DNA of 64,000 nucleotides from an uncultured Bryobacterales bacterium (GTDB taxonomy: Bacteria; Acidobacteriota; Terriglobia; Bryobacterales; UBA6623): assembly GCA_951813065.1 (NCBI GenBank), contig CATOTH010000002.1:986294-1050293 (forward strand), read 5' to 3'. This document shows positions 37,088 through 44,856 of the stretch, in pieces (position 1 is the stretch's first letter; every line of letters begins with the position of its first letter). The notes under the pieces were generated by a model. That model searched no databases and was not told the origin of the DNA. It saw nothing but the letters and a program-made list of their open reading frames with translations. The translations under genes and the position numbers were made by a program.

Positions 37088-38251
37088 TCAGAAGACTTCC
37101 GTGGCTTCGGGATTGAGGAACGCGGCGGACCTGCGGTGGAAGGCGATGTTCGCCAGGTGCGGTCCGCACACGGCTGTGTGACCGACCTCGACCGGCGCGT
37201 TAGGCTCCTCGCGGCTCTGGACGCACTCAAGGAAGTTTCGGACGTGCGGGATTGTTGGCAGGCGATCCTCGAGCACCTGGACGGGCTCCCGGTTCTGCGT
37301 CCACGGAGCGGTGTACAGGCGGTAGCCGCGGTTGTTCAGCACGACTGTTCCGCTGTCGCCCAGCAGCTCGATCGCCCAGCCATTCTGGTAGTCGTTGTTG
37401 TAGTTCAGGTTCCAGCTGGCCAGGAACGAACCGTAGTCGAAGGCCGCAGAGAAGCTGTCCGGTGTTTCGGAGCCTTGCATGCCGATCACCGCGCCCTGAC
37501 ACACCGCCGACCGTGGCGCCCCGACGCCCCCGAACCACTGGATTACATCCATCAGGTGCGTGCCCTGGTCCGTCATGTTGCCGCCGGAGAACGCCCAAAA
37601 GTACCGCCATTTCCGAAACATCATGGGCTCGAGGGAGGAGGCGGACCCGCCCAGAAACTTTTCCTCGTCCAAATCTCCCGGAAGCGCCGAGTTGTCGAGC
37701 GGTCTTGAGATCGCCCAGTTCCATTCCGCGCGCGCCATCGTGATCCTGCCGATCGCACCATCCGCGACAGCACGCTGCATTTCGATGACCCAAGGTGTGC
37801 TGCGACGCTGCATCCCGATCTGCACGATCCGGTCCGTCGCGCGAACGCCCCGCACTGCCCGGACCCCTTCCGAGATCGAGTGGGACATCGGCTTCTCGCA
37901 GTACACGTCCTTGCCCGCCGAGACCGCGTCGAGCATCATGCGGACGTGCCAGTGGTCGGGCGTTCCAATCAGCACTGCATCGATGTCCTTGCGTTCCAGG
38001 ACTTCCCGGTAGTCGCGATATCCCTGCGCCCCTTCGTCGGCTGCTTCGATCCCTTTGGCAAGGTTGGGCTCGTACACGTCGCACACGGCCGGCGCAGGGG
38101 AGCCCAGTTCGCGGAAGGCCGCCATCACTCCACGGCCACGGCCTCCCGCACCGATCAGCGCGATGGAAACGCGGTCGTTTGCTCCGACTGCAGAGGCCGG
38201 TAGCAGCATCGGGGCCGCCGCACCGGCGAGAAACGTGCGTCTGTCTGGCAT
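37088..38251 (-). CDS. Gfo/Idh/MocA-family oxidoreductase with Tat-like leader
   Basis: 387 residues. Leader MPDRRTFLAGAAAPMLLPASAVG with twin Arg, then Rossmann motif IALIGAGGRGRGV, AVCDVYEPNLAKG, DIDAVLIGTPDHWH, CEKPMSHSISEGVRAV (catalytic EKP) and WAFSGGNMTDQGTHLMDVIQWF. Very similar in layout to the enzyme at 2468-3637, so they are probably paralogues acting on different sugars. Exported dehydrogenase-like proteins need a bound NAD(P), consistent with Tat export of a folded protein. The upstream 190 bases run into the tandem-repeat leader and the IS insertion. Confidence 0.85.
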   Translation of the reverse strand: MPDRRTFLAGAAAPMLLPASAVGANDRVSIALIGAGGRGRGVMAAFRELGSPAPAVCDVYEPNLAKGIEAADEGAQGYRDYREVLERKDIDAVLIGTPDHWHVRMMLDAVSAGKDVYCEKPMSHSISEGVRAVRGVRATDRIVQIGMQRRSTPWVIEMQRAVADGAIGRITMARAEWNWAISRPLDNSALPGDLDEEKFLGGSASSLEPMMFRKWRYFWAFSGGNMTDQGTHLMDVIQWFGGVGAPRSAVCQGAVIGMQGSETPDSFSAAFDYGSFLASWNLNYNNDYQNGWAIELLGDSGTVVLNNRGYRLYTAPWTQNREPVQVLEDRLPTIPHVRNFLECVQSREEPNAPVEVGHTAVCGPHLANIAFHRRSAAFLNPEATEVF

Positions 38252-38404
38252 GGTCACCAGTATATGCGCGCTCCGGGATGGTTCAGCCACACGGCGGCGC
38301 TGATATCGCAGGGTTGCCAAAGCGCAGTGCGTGATTCCAGTCAGATCCAGACACAGGTGCGTCAGCATTCATGGGAGTTTCGACGTTGGTCCCGCCGTTC
38401 TGGT

Positions 38405-38426
38405 ACTGAGGCGGTACCGCCTCAGT
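38405..38426. repeat. Perfect 22-bp palindrome next to the insertion sequence
   Basis: Self-complementary sequence with core CTGAGGCGGTACCGCCTCAG extended by one A/T pair on each side. It lies 22 bases left of the IS end, in the part of the paralogue-array leader that is split by the IS. The corresponding positions of the other array leaders do not keep the palindrome. It could be an operator or a cruciform site. Confidence 0.6.
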
Positions 38427-38440
38427 GGCCGCTTGGAGGA

Positions 38441-38448
38441 CCTGCGGT
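38441..38448. repeat. Target-site duplication, left copy
   Basis: CCTGCGGT, repeated exactly at 40865-40872 on the other side of the element. IS4-group elements usually make 9 bases or more, so 8 is slightly short. Confidence 0.85.
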
Positions 38449-38467
38449 CTGCCGATGCCACGCAAGT
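38449..38467 (+). repeat. Left terminal inverted repeat of the DruA-type IS
   Basis: 19 bases starting CTGCCG. The inner part overlaps TTGACA at 38467-38472, and a second TTGACA lies at 38481-38486, so the end may also carry promoter elements for the transposase. Confidence 0.8.
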
Positions 38468-38509
38468 TGACACTTAACTTTTGACATCGCTCTGTGCCAT
38501 TTCTGGAGC

Positions 38510-40846
38510 ATGTATGAGCAACATCGGATCCCGACCACATTGGCGCGGGGCCCTGCGCTGATCCAGGTCCGCAAACTCGTGGCCGACGCGGGCGACGCCA
38601 GCCGCACCGAAATTGGCCGGCAGGTCTGCGCCCGGTTCGGATTCCTCGATGCCCACGGCAAGCCGCAGGTCGCCAGTTGCATGCAGGCCTTGCGCGCTCT
38701 CGCAGCCGCCCGCCAGATCGACTTGCCCGCGCCCCGGCACAACCGCCAGCGTGGCCGCCCGCGCCGCCTGGACCGTCCCGTGCCCCCGCCCGTCGGCCTG
38801 CCCGCCCGGGTCGACCGGGTGCGCGACCTGCAACTCGTCGCGGTCCGCGACGAGCACCAGCGCCGCGTCTGGAACGAACTCATCGCCCGCGAGCATCCCC
38901 GCGGAGCTGTCCTCCACGCCGGGGCCCAGTTGCGCTACCTGCTGGTCTGCGAACATGGCGTGCTCGGTGCGCTCGGCTTCGCCGCGGCCGCTCTCACGCT
39001 GGCCGCCCGCGACGCCTTCATCGGCTGGGACCCCACCACCCGCTCGCGCCACCTGCATCGCGTGCTCGGCCTGAGCCGCTTCCTGATCCGACCCTCCGCC
39101 GCCTGCCGCAATCTCGCCTCCAAGGCCCTCTCGCTGGCCCTGCGCCGGCTGCCCGACGACTGCCTGCGGCGCTACGGCTACCGCCCCCTGCTGGTGGAAA
39201 CCTTTGTCTCTCAAGACCAAGCGGGCACCTCGCTGGCGGCCGCCAACTGGCAGCGCATCGGCGTGACCGCCGGGCGGGGCCGCTTGGCGGCCGCCGGCAC
39301 GCAGGTGGACGTGAAGGCCATCTGGCTGTATCCGCTGGCGCGCAACTGGCGCGCGCAACTGGGCCTGCCAGCGCCGGGCGTGCCGGCGCTGGCACTGGGG
39401 GCGGGCCTGGCCTCCGGCGAGTGGGCGCACAACGAGTTCGGGACCGCGCCGCTGGGCGATGTACGCTTGACTCGGAGGCTGGTGCAGAGCGTGGAGATCC
39501 AGGCGGCAGCGCCCACCAAGTCGTTTCCCGGAGCGGCGCAGAAGGACTTGGCGGCAGTGCGGGGCTACTACCGGATGATCGACCAGCCGGCGGATTCGGA
39601 GGTGACGCCGGAGCACATCCTGGCGCCGCACCGGGAGCGCACGCTGCAGCGCATGCAGGGCCAGTCGGCAGTGCTGTGCATCCAGGACGGGACGGACCTG
39701 AATTTCGCGGAGCATCCGGGCTGCGTGGGACTGGGCCTGATCAGCAAGAACAAGGGCTCGGCGGGGACGCTGGGGATCCACATGCACTCGACGCTGGTGG
39801 TCAACGGGGAGGGGATCCCGTTGGGGGTGCCGCAGATCCAGTACGAGGCCCCGGACGGGCAGGCGGAGCAGGGCAAGCCGCTGGAGGAGCGCAAGACGAT
39901 GCGCTGGATCCGGGGGTTGCGGGAGTGTGCGGAACTGGCGCAGCAGTTACAAGGGGTGCGGCCGGTAGCGGTGCTGGACCGGGAAGGGGACGTGTACGCG
40001 ATCTTCGCCGAGCAGCGGCGGTTGGGGACGGTGGACCTGCTGGTGCGGGCGCAGCACGACCGGGTGTTGGGCAAGGGGGTGCCGAAGCTGTTCGAGGCGG
40101 TGCGGCAGGAGGCCGCGCAGGGGCGTTTGGAGATTCACGTGGCGCGGCAGAGCGCGCGGCGGTCGAGCCGCGGGCAGCCGGGCCGGCCGGCGCGCGAGGA
40201 ACGCGTGGCGGAGGTGGCTCTGAGATGGCAGGCGGTGCAGTTGCGGGATCCGGACCGGCAGGGGGCCGCGGTGCCGCTGAACGTGGTGCACGTGCGGGAG
40301 GAGAACGCGCCGGAGGGGGTGGCACGGCTGGAGTGGTTCCTGCTGACGAGTTTGCCGGTACAGACGCGGCAGGACGCGGAGCGGATGCTGGAGTGGTACC
40401 GGCTGCGGTGGCGGATCGAGGACTGGCACCGGGTGCTGAAGTCGGGCTGCAAGGTGGAGTACCTGGGGCATCGGCGGGGGGAGCGGATCGAGCGGGCGGT
40501 GACGATCAACGCGGTGATCGCGTGGCGTCTGGCGGCGATGACGCTGATGGGGCGGGACACGCCGGAACTGCCGCCGGAGACGTTCTTCTCGGAGATCGAG
40601 ATCGCGGCGTTGGAGGATTTCGCCAAGGATCGTCGGCAAGCACCGCCGGACAATCTCGGACGGGCGGTGCTGACACTGGCGATGCTGGGCGGGTATCTCA
40701 ACTTCAAACGCAAGCGCTATGCCCACCCGGGCCACAAGGTCATGTGGGAAGGCTACATACGCCTGGCGGCAATTAGGCAAGCCATCGAACGCGCTCGTCG
40801 CCTGAATAAAGCCAGCAAACTGTATCAGAAGATGCGATCACCATGA
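38510..40846 (+). CDS. Transposase: DruA/DUF4338-like domain fused to Tn5/IS4-type DDE domain
   Basis: 778 residues. Residues about 25-290 look like the DruA (DUF4338) domain known from Druantia phage defence: QLRYLLVCEHGVLGALGF, ALTLAARDAFIGWD, HLHRVLGLSRFLI, YGYRPLLVETFVSQDQAGTS and AANWQRIGVTAGRGR. From about 300 a Tn5-type transposase follows: DNA-binding region EWAHNEFGTAPLGDVRLTRRL, catalytic D393 (IQDGTDLNF), D490 (VLDREGDVY) and E637 within a complete YREK motif (Y630-x2-R633-x3-E637-x6-K644). All catalytic positions are intact. The DruA-like part may help target or end recognition; that role is inference. A separate druA gene is not needed, as the frame runs through both domains without a break. 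Confidence 0.9.
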   Translation: MYEQHRIPTTLARGPALIQVRKLVADAGDASRTEIGRQVCARFGFLDAHGKPQVASCMQALRALAAARQIDLPAPRHNRQRGRPRRLDRPVPPPVGLPARVDRVRDLQLVAVRDEHQRRVWNELIAREHPRGAVLHAGAQLRYLLVCEHGVLGALGFAAAALTLAARDAFIGWDPTTRSRHLHRVLGLSRFLIRPSAACRNLASKALSLALRRLPDDCLRRYGYRPLLVETFVSQDQAGTSLAAANWQRIGVTAGRGRLAAAGTQVDVKAIWLYPLARNWRAQLGLPAPGVPALALGAGLASGEWAHNEFGTAPLGDVRLTRRLVQSVEIQAAAPTKSFPGAAQKDLAAVRGYYRMIDQPADSEVTPEHILAPHRERTLQRMQGQSAVLCIQDGTDLNFAEHPGCVGLGLISKNKGSAGTLGIHMHSTLVVNGEGIPLGVPQIQYEAPDGQAEQGKPLEERKTMRWIRGLRECAELAQQLQGVRPVAVLDREGDVYAIFAEQRRLGTVDLLVRAQHDRVLGKGVPKLFEAVRQEAAQGRLEIHVARQSARRSSRGQPGRPAREERVAEVALRWQAVQLRDPDRQGAAVPLNVVHVREENAPEGVARLEWFLLTSLPVQTRQDAERMLEWYRLRWRIEDWHRVLKSGCKVEYLGHRRGERIERAVTINAVIAWRLAAMTLMGRDTPELPPETFFSEIEIAALEDFAKDRRQAPPDNLGRAVLTLAMLGGYLNFKRKRYAHPGHKVMWEGYIRLAAIRQAIERARRLNKASKLYQKMRSP

Positions 40847-40864
40847 TTTGTGTGTAAACGGCAG
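40846..40864 (-). repeat. Right terminal inverted repeat of the DruA-type IS
   Basis: Reads ATTTGTGTGTAAACGGCAG on the plus strand. Its first base is the last base of the transposase stop codon. Confidence 0.8.
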
Positions 40865-40872
40865 CCTGCGGT
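40865..40872. repeat. Target-site duplication, right copy
   Basis: CCTGCGGT, identical to 38441-38448. Removing the element and one copy restores a leader that aligns with those of the other three paralogues. Confidence 0.85.
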
Positions 40873-41003
40873 ACCGACAGATGGTGCCCAGTGGACGCTC
40901 ATTTCAAGGGATTGATGGGTACCTTTGCGATTGGCGTTTCCACGCCCACTACTGTGTGCCAAGAACCTGATCGCCACCCCACCCCAACGTCCCTTGATCG
41001 TAA

Positions 41004-41032
41004 TTGACACCGACACGGTTCAGGCTTAGGAT
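41004..41032 (+). promoter_or_regulatory. Sigma-70-type promoter of paralogue 1, abutting the start codon
   Basis: TTGACA (41004-41009), 17-base spacer, TAGGAT (41027-41032), then CAGACC and ATG at 41039. Transcription should begin at or next to the ATG, giving a leaderless mRNA. The IS end is about 140 bases upstream, so this promoter is left intact. Confidence 0.75.
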
Positions 41033-41038
41033 CAGACC

Positions 41039-42103
41039 ATGCTGAGACGAGTCTTGCTCCACGCCGTCTTGGTCGCCAGCAGCTTAGCTGCGGCCAGTTC
41101 CGCAAGCACCGATGGCGTCAAAGCTCTTCTGCAGGAGGGCTTTGACCTCACGGCCGAAAGAGTTGCGGCGCTAGAAGCGCAGCTGAAGGACGACCCCCTG
41201 GACATGTCCGCCCGCACGAGATTGCTGGGCTACTACGGAAAGCGACTCCGCCATCGAGATCCTTCAGCGGAGGCCCGCTGGCGTTCTCTTGTACTGTGGC
41301 TGATCCACAACGAGCCGAAATCCGAGGTTCTTGCCACGATTCCGTCGCCGCTGCACGAATTCAACCGCTCCCTGGTTCCTGAACAATTTGTCGAAGGCAA
41401 GGAGGCGTTCCTGGCGCACCTCGAGAAGGAACCGAACGACTTGACCCTGCTGAGACATGCGGTAGATTTCGTGACTGGCCGGGATGACCAGCTTGCCGTC
41501 GAGTTGCTCGAGAGGGCCAAGTCCGTTGACAGTTCGAACCCCAGCTGGGCAATCGGATTGGCGTTTGTGCACTTTAACGACTACAAGAGGAACCGCCGTG
41601 TACTGGGAGAACTGAATGTTGAGGCTGCTCGAAAGGCGCTGATCGAATTCGACAGAGCCTTCGAAGTAGCGGATGAGCCCGGAGGGGGAGGCTTCCTGCA
41701 GCTTGCGGCAGAGGTTGCCGTCGTTGCGAACGAGACGGACAAGGCTCGGGAGTACGCGGACCTCATGCTGGATACTGATCCACGCGACTCGCGTCACTAT
41801 GGAGATCATGTTCACCACGGAAATATCACCCTCGGCAAGATCGCCCTCGCCCAAGGAGACGTTGACGGAGCGGCATCGTATCTGCTGCTTGCCGCATCCA
41901 CGCCCGGATCACAGCGATTGCGTGGAATGGGTCCTGACACGACTCTAGCCAAGGAACTGCTTGAGAAGGGTGAACGAGAATCGGTGCTTCAGTACTTCGA
42001 CGAGTGCGCGAGATTCTGGGAGCGGGGGCGGGACCAACTGAAGCAGTGGGCAATTGTGGTGCGAGGCGGGGGCATTCCGAATTCGCGGGACTTCGGACGG
42101 TAA
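41039..42103 (+). CDS. Secreted helical-repeat (TPR-like) protein, paralogue 1
   Basis: 354 residues with a signal peptide (MLRRVLLHAVLVASSLAAASS, cleaved near residue 22). The body is helical and TPR-like: VAALEAQLKDDPLDMSARTRLLGYYG, FLAHLEKEPNDLTLLRHA, LAVELLERAKSVDSSNPSWAI. The conserved C-terminal part reads HHGNITLGKIALAQGDV, then SYLLLAASTPGSQRL, GPDTTLAKELLEKGE and FWERGRDQLKQWAIVVRGGGIP. It is the most divergent of the four copies with copy 4, sharing PNSRDFGR at the end. No Shine-Dalgarno is visible, consistent with a leaderless transcript. Likely periplasmic or outer-surface; function unknown. Confidence 0.8.
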   Translation: MLRRVLLHAVLVASSLAAASSASTDGVKALLQEGFDLTAERVAALEAQLKDDPLDMSARTRLLGYYGKRLRHRDPSAEARWRSLVLWLIHNEPKSEVLATIPSPLHEFNRSLVPEQFVEGKEAFLAHLEKEPNDLTLLRHAVDFVTGRDDQLAVELLERAKSVDSSNPSWAIGLAFVHFNDYKRNRRVLGELNVEAARKALIEFDRAFEVADEPGGGGFLQLAAEVAVVANETDKAREYADLMLDTDPRDSRHYGDHVHHGNITLGKIALAQGDVDGAASYLLLAASTPGSQRLRGMGPDTTLAKELLEKGERESVLQYFDECARFWERGRDQLKQWAIVVRGGGIPNSRDFGR

Positions 42104-42436
42104 CCTCCGGGTCATCGGATAACCGGCTGATTGACGAGAGTTTCCCAAGGTCCGAGGAGGAGGGCCGAGTCGGGGGTGACTCAACATTGCCGCCGACGCT
42201 GGTGTTGCCGGAACCGAAGTTCTCTCAAGACTCCTACCGGTCGGCCTCCTGAAAATGGAGGCCTTCAGAAACGCTACTTGTGGTGCATCTCGGGTGTCCG
42301 CGACTAGGTCGATTGCCACAACCCTGGCACCTACGATTCCAGGCCCCTCAGCTGCGAACCGAGAACCTGAACTGCGCGGCGTCTGAATGGCGTCTGCACG
42401 CTTGACAGAGGTTCAGGCAGGGCATAGGCTCAGACC
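42104..42436. repeat. Leader/intergenic repeat between paralogues 1 and 2
   Basis: 333 bases, the most divergent of the array leaders. Related to the others near its start (CTGATTGACGAGAGTTTCCC) and at its end, where the promoter element is kept. No gene. Confidence 0.6.
42402..42430 (+). promoter_or_regulatory. Sigma-70-type promoter of paralogue 2, abutting the start codon
   Basis: TTGACA (42402-42407), 17-base spacer, TAGGCT (42425-42430), CAGACC, ATG at 42437. The spacer sequence differs from the other copies but its length is the same. Confidence 0.75.
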
Positions 42437-43486
42437 ATGCTGAGACGAGTACTGCTCCTAGCCGTTGCTGTTGTCTTCAGCCTCGCGGTGGCGGATTTCG
42501 CGACCGCTGAAGACGTCCGTTCCCTGCTGAAGGAAGGCGAGGGACTTGCGTCCGCCGAGGTTGCGGCTCTCGAAGCGCAGTTGGAGGGAGATCCCCAGGA
42601 CTTGTCTGCACGCACACGCTTGCTCGGCTACTACGGGGACCGAATGCGCTACCGGGAACCTGCATCGAGAGCCCGCATCGCGTCCCTCTTGCTGTGGCTC
42701 ATCCATAACGAGCCCAAGTCCGAGATCCTTGGCACGCGCTCGATGCGCATCTGGGGACTCGACGCCTACGAGAATCCAGATGCATACGTCGAGGCTAAGC
42801 GGGCGTTGCTGGCGCACCTCGAAGAGGAACCGAATGACCCGAACCTCCTGCGCTACGCCACCGATTTGCTGGGAATGCAGGACAGACCGCTTGCTATCGA
42901 GTTGCTTGAGAGGGCCAAATCCCTTGACAGTGCGGACCTCAACGTGGCACGAAAGTTGGCCCACATGTACTATTGGCAGGGTCGCCGGGGGTTGAAAGGA
43001 CCAAACCTCGAGGCTGCCCGAAAGGCAGTGGACGAGTACGACCGAATCCTCGAACTCGATAGCGAGACCTCAAGTAAGAGCTATCTGAAGTATGCAGCCG
43101 AGGCTGCGCTCATCGTGAGCGATTTCGAGAAGGCCGGTGGGTATGCACACTTGATGTTAGGTGACGCGCGACCGGACTCGCCCGACTACGGGGACCAGTT
43201 TCACATTGGAAACATCACCCTCGGCAAGGTGGCCCTTGCTCAGGGAGATGTTCAAGGCGCGGCATCGTACTTGCTGCTTGCCGGGTCCGCGCCGGGATCA
43301 ACGCAGCTGAAGTACTCGGGTCCAGACACTGAACTAGCCAAGCAACTTCTCGAGAAAGGAGAACAAGAATTGGTGCTAAGGTACCTGGATCAGTGTGCGA
43401 GTTTCTGGGAACGGGGCCAGGACAAACTGCGCGAGTGGACCATTCTGGTACGAGCAGGGCAAATTCCGAGCTTCAGGCGCTACTGA
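42437..43486 (+). CDS. Secreted helical-repeat (TPR-like) protein, paralogue 2
   Basis: 349 residues; signal peptide MLRRVLLLAVAVVFSLAVAD, then AEDVRSLLKEGEGLASAEVAALEAQLEGDPQD. Shares the N-terminal half with copy 3 (MRYREPASRARIASLLLWLIHNEPKSEILGT) and ends RAGQIPSFRRY like copy 3, not SRxFGR like copies 1 and 4. The central Tyr/Asp-rich segment (AARKAVDEYDRILELDSETSSKSYLKYAAEAA) is TPR-like. Expression should come from its own upstream promoter. Function unknown. Confidence 0.8.
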   Translation: MLRRVLLLAVAVVFSLAVADFATAEDVRSLLKEGEGLASAEVAALEAQLEGDPQDLSARTRLLGYYGDRMRYREPASRARIASLLLWLIHNEPKSEILGTRSMRIWGLDAYENPDAYVEAKRALLAHLEEEPNDPNLLRYATDLLGMQDRPLAIELLERAKSLDSADLNVARKLAHMYYWQGRRGLKGPNLEAARKAVDEYDRILELDSETSSKSYLKYAAEAALIVSDFEKAGGYAHLMLGDARPDSPDYGDQFHIGNITLGKVALAQGDVQGAASYLLLAGSAPGSTQLKYSGPDTELAKQLLEKGEQELVLRYLDQCASFWERGQDKLREWTILVRAGQIPSFRRY

Positions 43487-43806
43487 CCACAACATCCAGT
43501 CTGTCGAATGACGGGCTGATTGACGAGGATTTCCCATGGCTGCACAGGCACGACCGAGGTTAGGACAATTGGACGTATCTGTTGGTGCCATCCTGGAGGG
43601 AGGTGCTACTGTCCGAGTGGTCAGTTGGACGACTTCCCGTGCTGACAATGGGTGTCTAGAGGACTCTCATCTCAAGAGACTGACGAGCACCTCGGCGAAT
43701 CTGATTTCCACGCCCTCAATTGCGCGGCAGGAGCGTGAACTCTGCCCTGTCCCGACGCCTCCGGATCGCAATTGACAGAGGCACGGTCGAGGTTTAGGAT
43801 CAGACC
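43487..43806. repeat. Leader/intergenic repeat between paralogues 2 and 3
   Basis: 320 bases, nearly identical to 44857-45177, including TGACGGGCTGATTGACGAG near the start and GATTTCCACGCCCTCAATTG before the promoter. No gene; the high conservation exceeds that of much of the flanking coding sequence. Confidence 0.75.
43772..43800 (+). promoter_or_regulatory. Sigma-70-type promoter of paralogue 3, abutting the start codon
   Basis: TTGACA (43772-43777), 17 bases, TAGGAT (43795-43800), CAGACC, ATG at 43807. Confidence 0.78.
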
Positions 43807-44856
43807 ATGCTGAGACGAATACTGATCCTCACCGTTGCGGTCGGCTGCAGTCTCGGGCTGGCCGATTTCGCGACAGCCGAAGACGTCCGTTCCCTTTTGA
43901 AGGCAGGCGAAAGCCTCACGTCCCTGGAGGTTGAGGCTCTTGAAGCGCAGTTGGAGGACGATCCCCTGGATATGTCCACCCGCACGCGTTTGCTCGGCTA
44001 CCACGGAGACCGAACGCGCTACCGGGAGCCTTCATCGAGGGCTCGTATCGTGTCCCTTTTGCTTTGGCTCATCCAAAACGAACCGAAGTCCGAGATCATA
44101 GGCACACGTCCGATGAGCATTTGGGGGCTAGACCCCTCCCGAAATCCGGAGGCATATGTCGAGGCTAAGCGGGCGTTTCTGGCGCACCTCGAGAAGGAAC
44201 CGAATGACTTGACCCTTCTGGGCTACACCACAGACCTATTGGCAACGCGGGATAGACCGCTTTCTGTCGAGTTACTCGAGAGGGCCAAGTCCCTTGATAG
44301 TTCGAACCTCAGAGTGGCACAAAAGCTGGCCCTTCTGTACTATTTCCAGGGTCGCGGAGGGCTCAATGAGCCGAACGTCGAGGCTGCCCGGAAGGCAGTG
44401 GCGGAGTACGACAGGATTCTCGAACTGGATGCCGAGACATCCAGTAAGCGCTATCTGAGGCATGCATCGGAAGCTGCGCTCTTGGCGAACGATTTCGAGA
44501 AGGCCGGAGAGTATGCGCACCTGATGTTAGGTGAGGCTCGACCGGGCTCGTATTCCTACGGGGACCAGTTTCACTTTGGAAATATCACCCTAGGCAAGGT
44601 CGCCCTCGCTCAGGGAGATATTCAAGGCGCGGCATCGTACTTGCTGCTTGCCGGGTCCGCGCCGGGATCAACGCAGTTGAATTACTTGGGTCCAGACACT
44701 GAACTAGCCAAGCAACTTCTCGAGAAAGGAGAACAAGAATCGGTGCTACGGTACCTGGATCAGTGTGCGAGTTTCTGGGAACGAGGCCAGGACAAACTGC
44801 GCGAGTGGGCCATTCTGGTACGAGCTGGGCAAGTTCCGAGCTTCAGGCGCTACTGA
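43807..44856 (+). CDS. Secreted helical-repeat (TPR-like) protein, paralogue 3
   Basis: 349 residues. Its first 30 codons are nearly identical to copy 4 (MLRRILILTVAVGCSLGLAD) while the middle and C-terminal parts match copy 2 (GNITLGKVALAQGD, SYLLLAGSAPGSTQL, GQVPSFRRY), so it looks mosaic. Signal peptide about 1-24. The same TPR-like helical body as the other copies. No cysteine pairs, no catalytic motif. Likely an exported binding or scaffold protein. Confidence 0.8.
   Translation: MLRRILILTVAVGCSLGLADFATAEDVRSLLKAGESLTSLEVEALEAQLEDDPLDMSTRTRLLGYHGDRTRYREPSSRARIVSLLLWLIQNEPKSEIIGTRPMSIWGLDPSRNPEAYVEAKRAFLAHLEKEPNDLTLLGYTTDLLATRDRPLSVELLERAKSLDSSNLRVAQKLALLYYFQGRGGLNEPNVEAARKAVAEYDRILELDAETSSKRYLRHASEAALLANDFEKAGEYAHLMLGEARPGSYSYGDQFHFGNITLGKVALAQGDIQGAASYLLLAGSAPGSTQLNYLGPDTELAKQLLEKGEQESVLRYLDQCASFWERGQDKLREWAILVRAGQVPSFRRY

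Larger units (their letters stand above)
38449..40864 (+). mobile_element. Complete insertion sequence, Tn5-like ends, DruA-transposase fusion
   Basis: A 2416-base element. Left end CTGCCGATGCCACGCAAGT at 38449-38467; the reverse complement of 40846-40864 reads CTGCCGTTTACACACAAAT. The two 19-base ends match at 14 positions and resemble the Tn5 outside end (CTGACTCTTATACACAAGT). Both flanks carry the 8-base direct repeat CCTGCGGT (38441-38448 and 40865-40872), the target duplication. One gene fills the element; its TGA touches the right terminal repeat. The element interrupts the leader of the first tandem paralogue at 41039. Intact ends, matching duplication and a full reading frame indicate recent, possibly active, transposition. 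Confidence 0.9.

Noticed and set aside
38677..40776. A 699-codon Gly/Ala/Arg-rich open frame inside the first IS, resembling a low-complexity protein
   Set aside because: It is an out-of-frame reading of the transposase; composition comes from the GC-rich codons of the real gene.
38449..40864. Possible Druantia defence locus
   Set aside because: The DruA-like domain is part of a transposase within a defined IS; no DruB-DruE helicase genes flank it.
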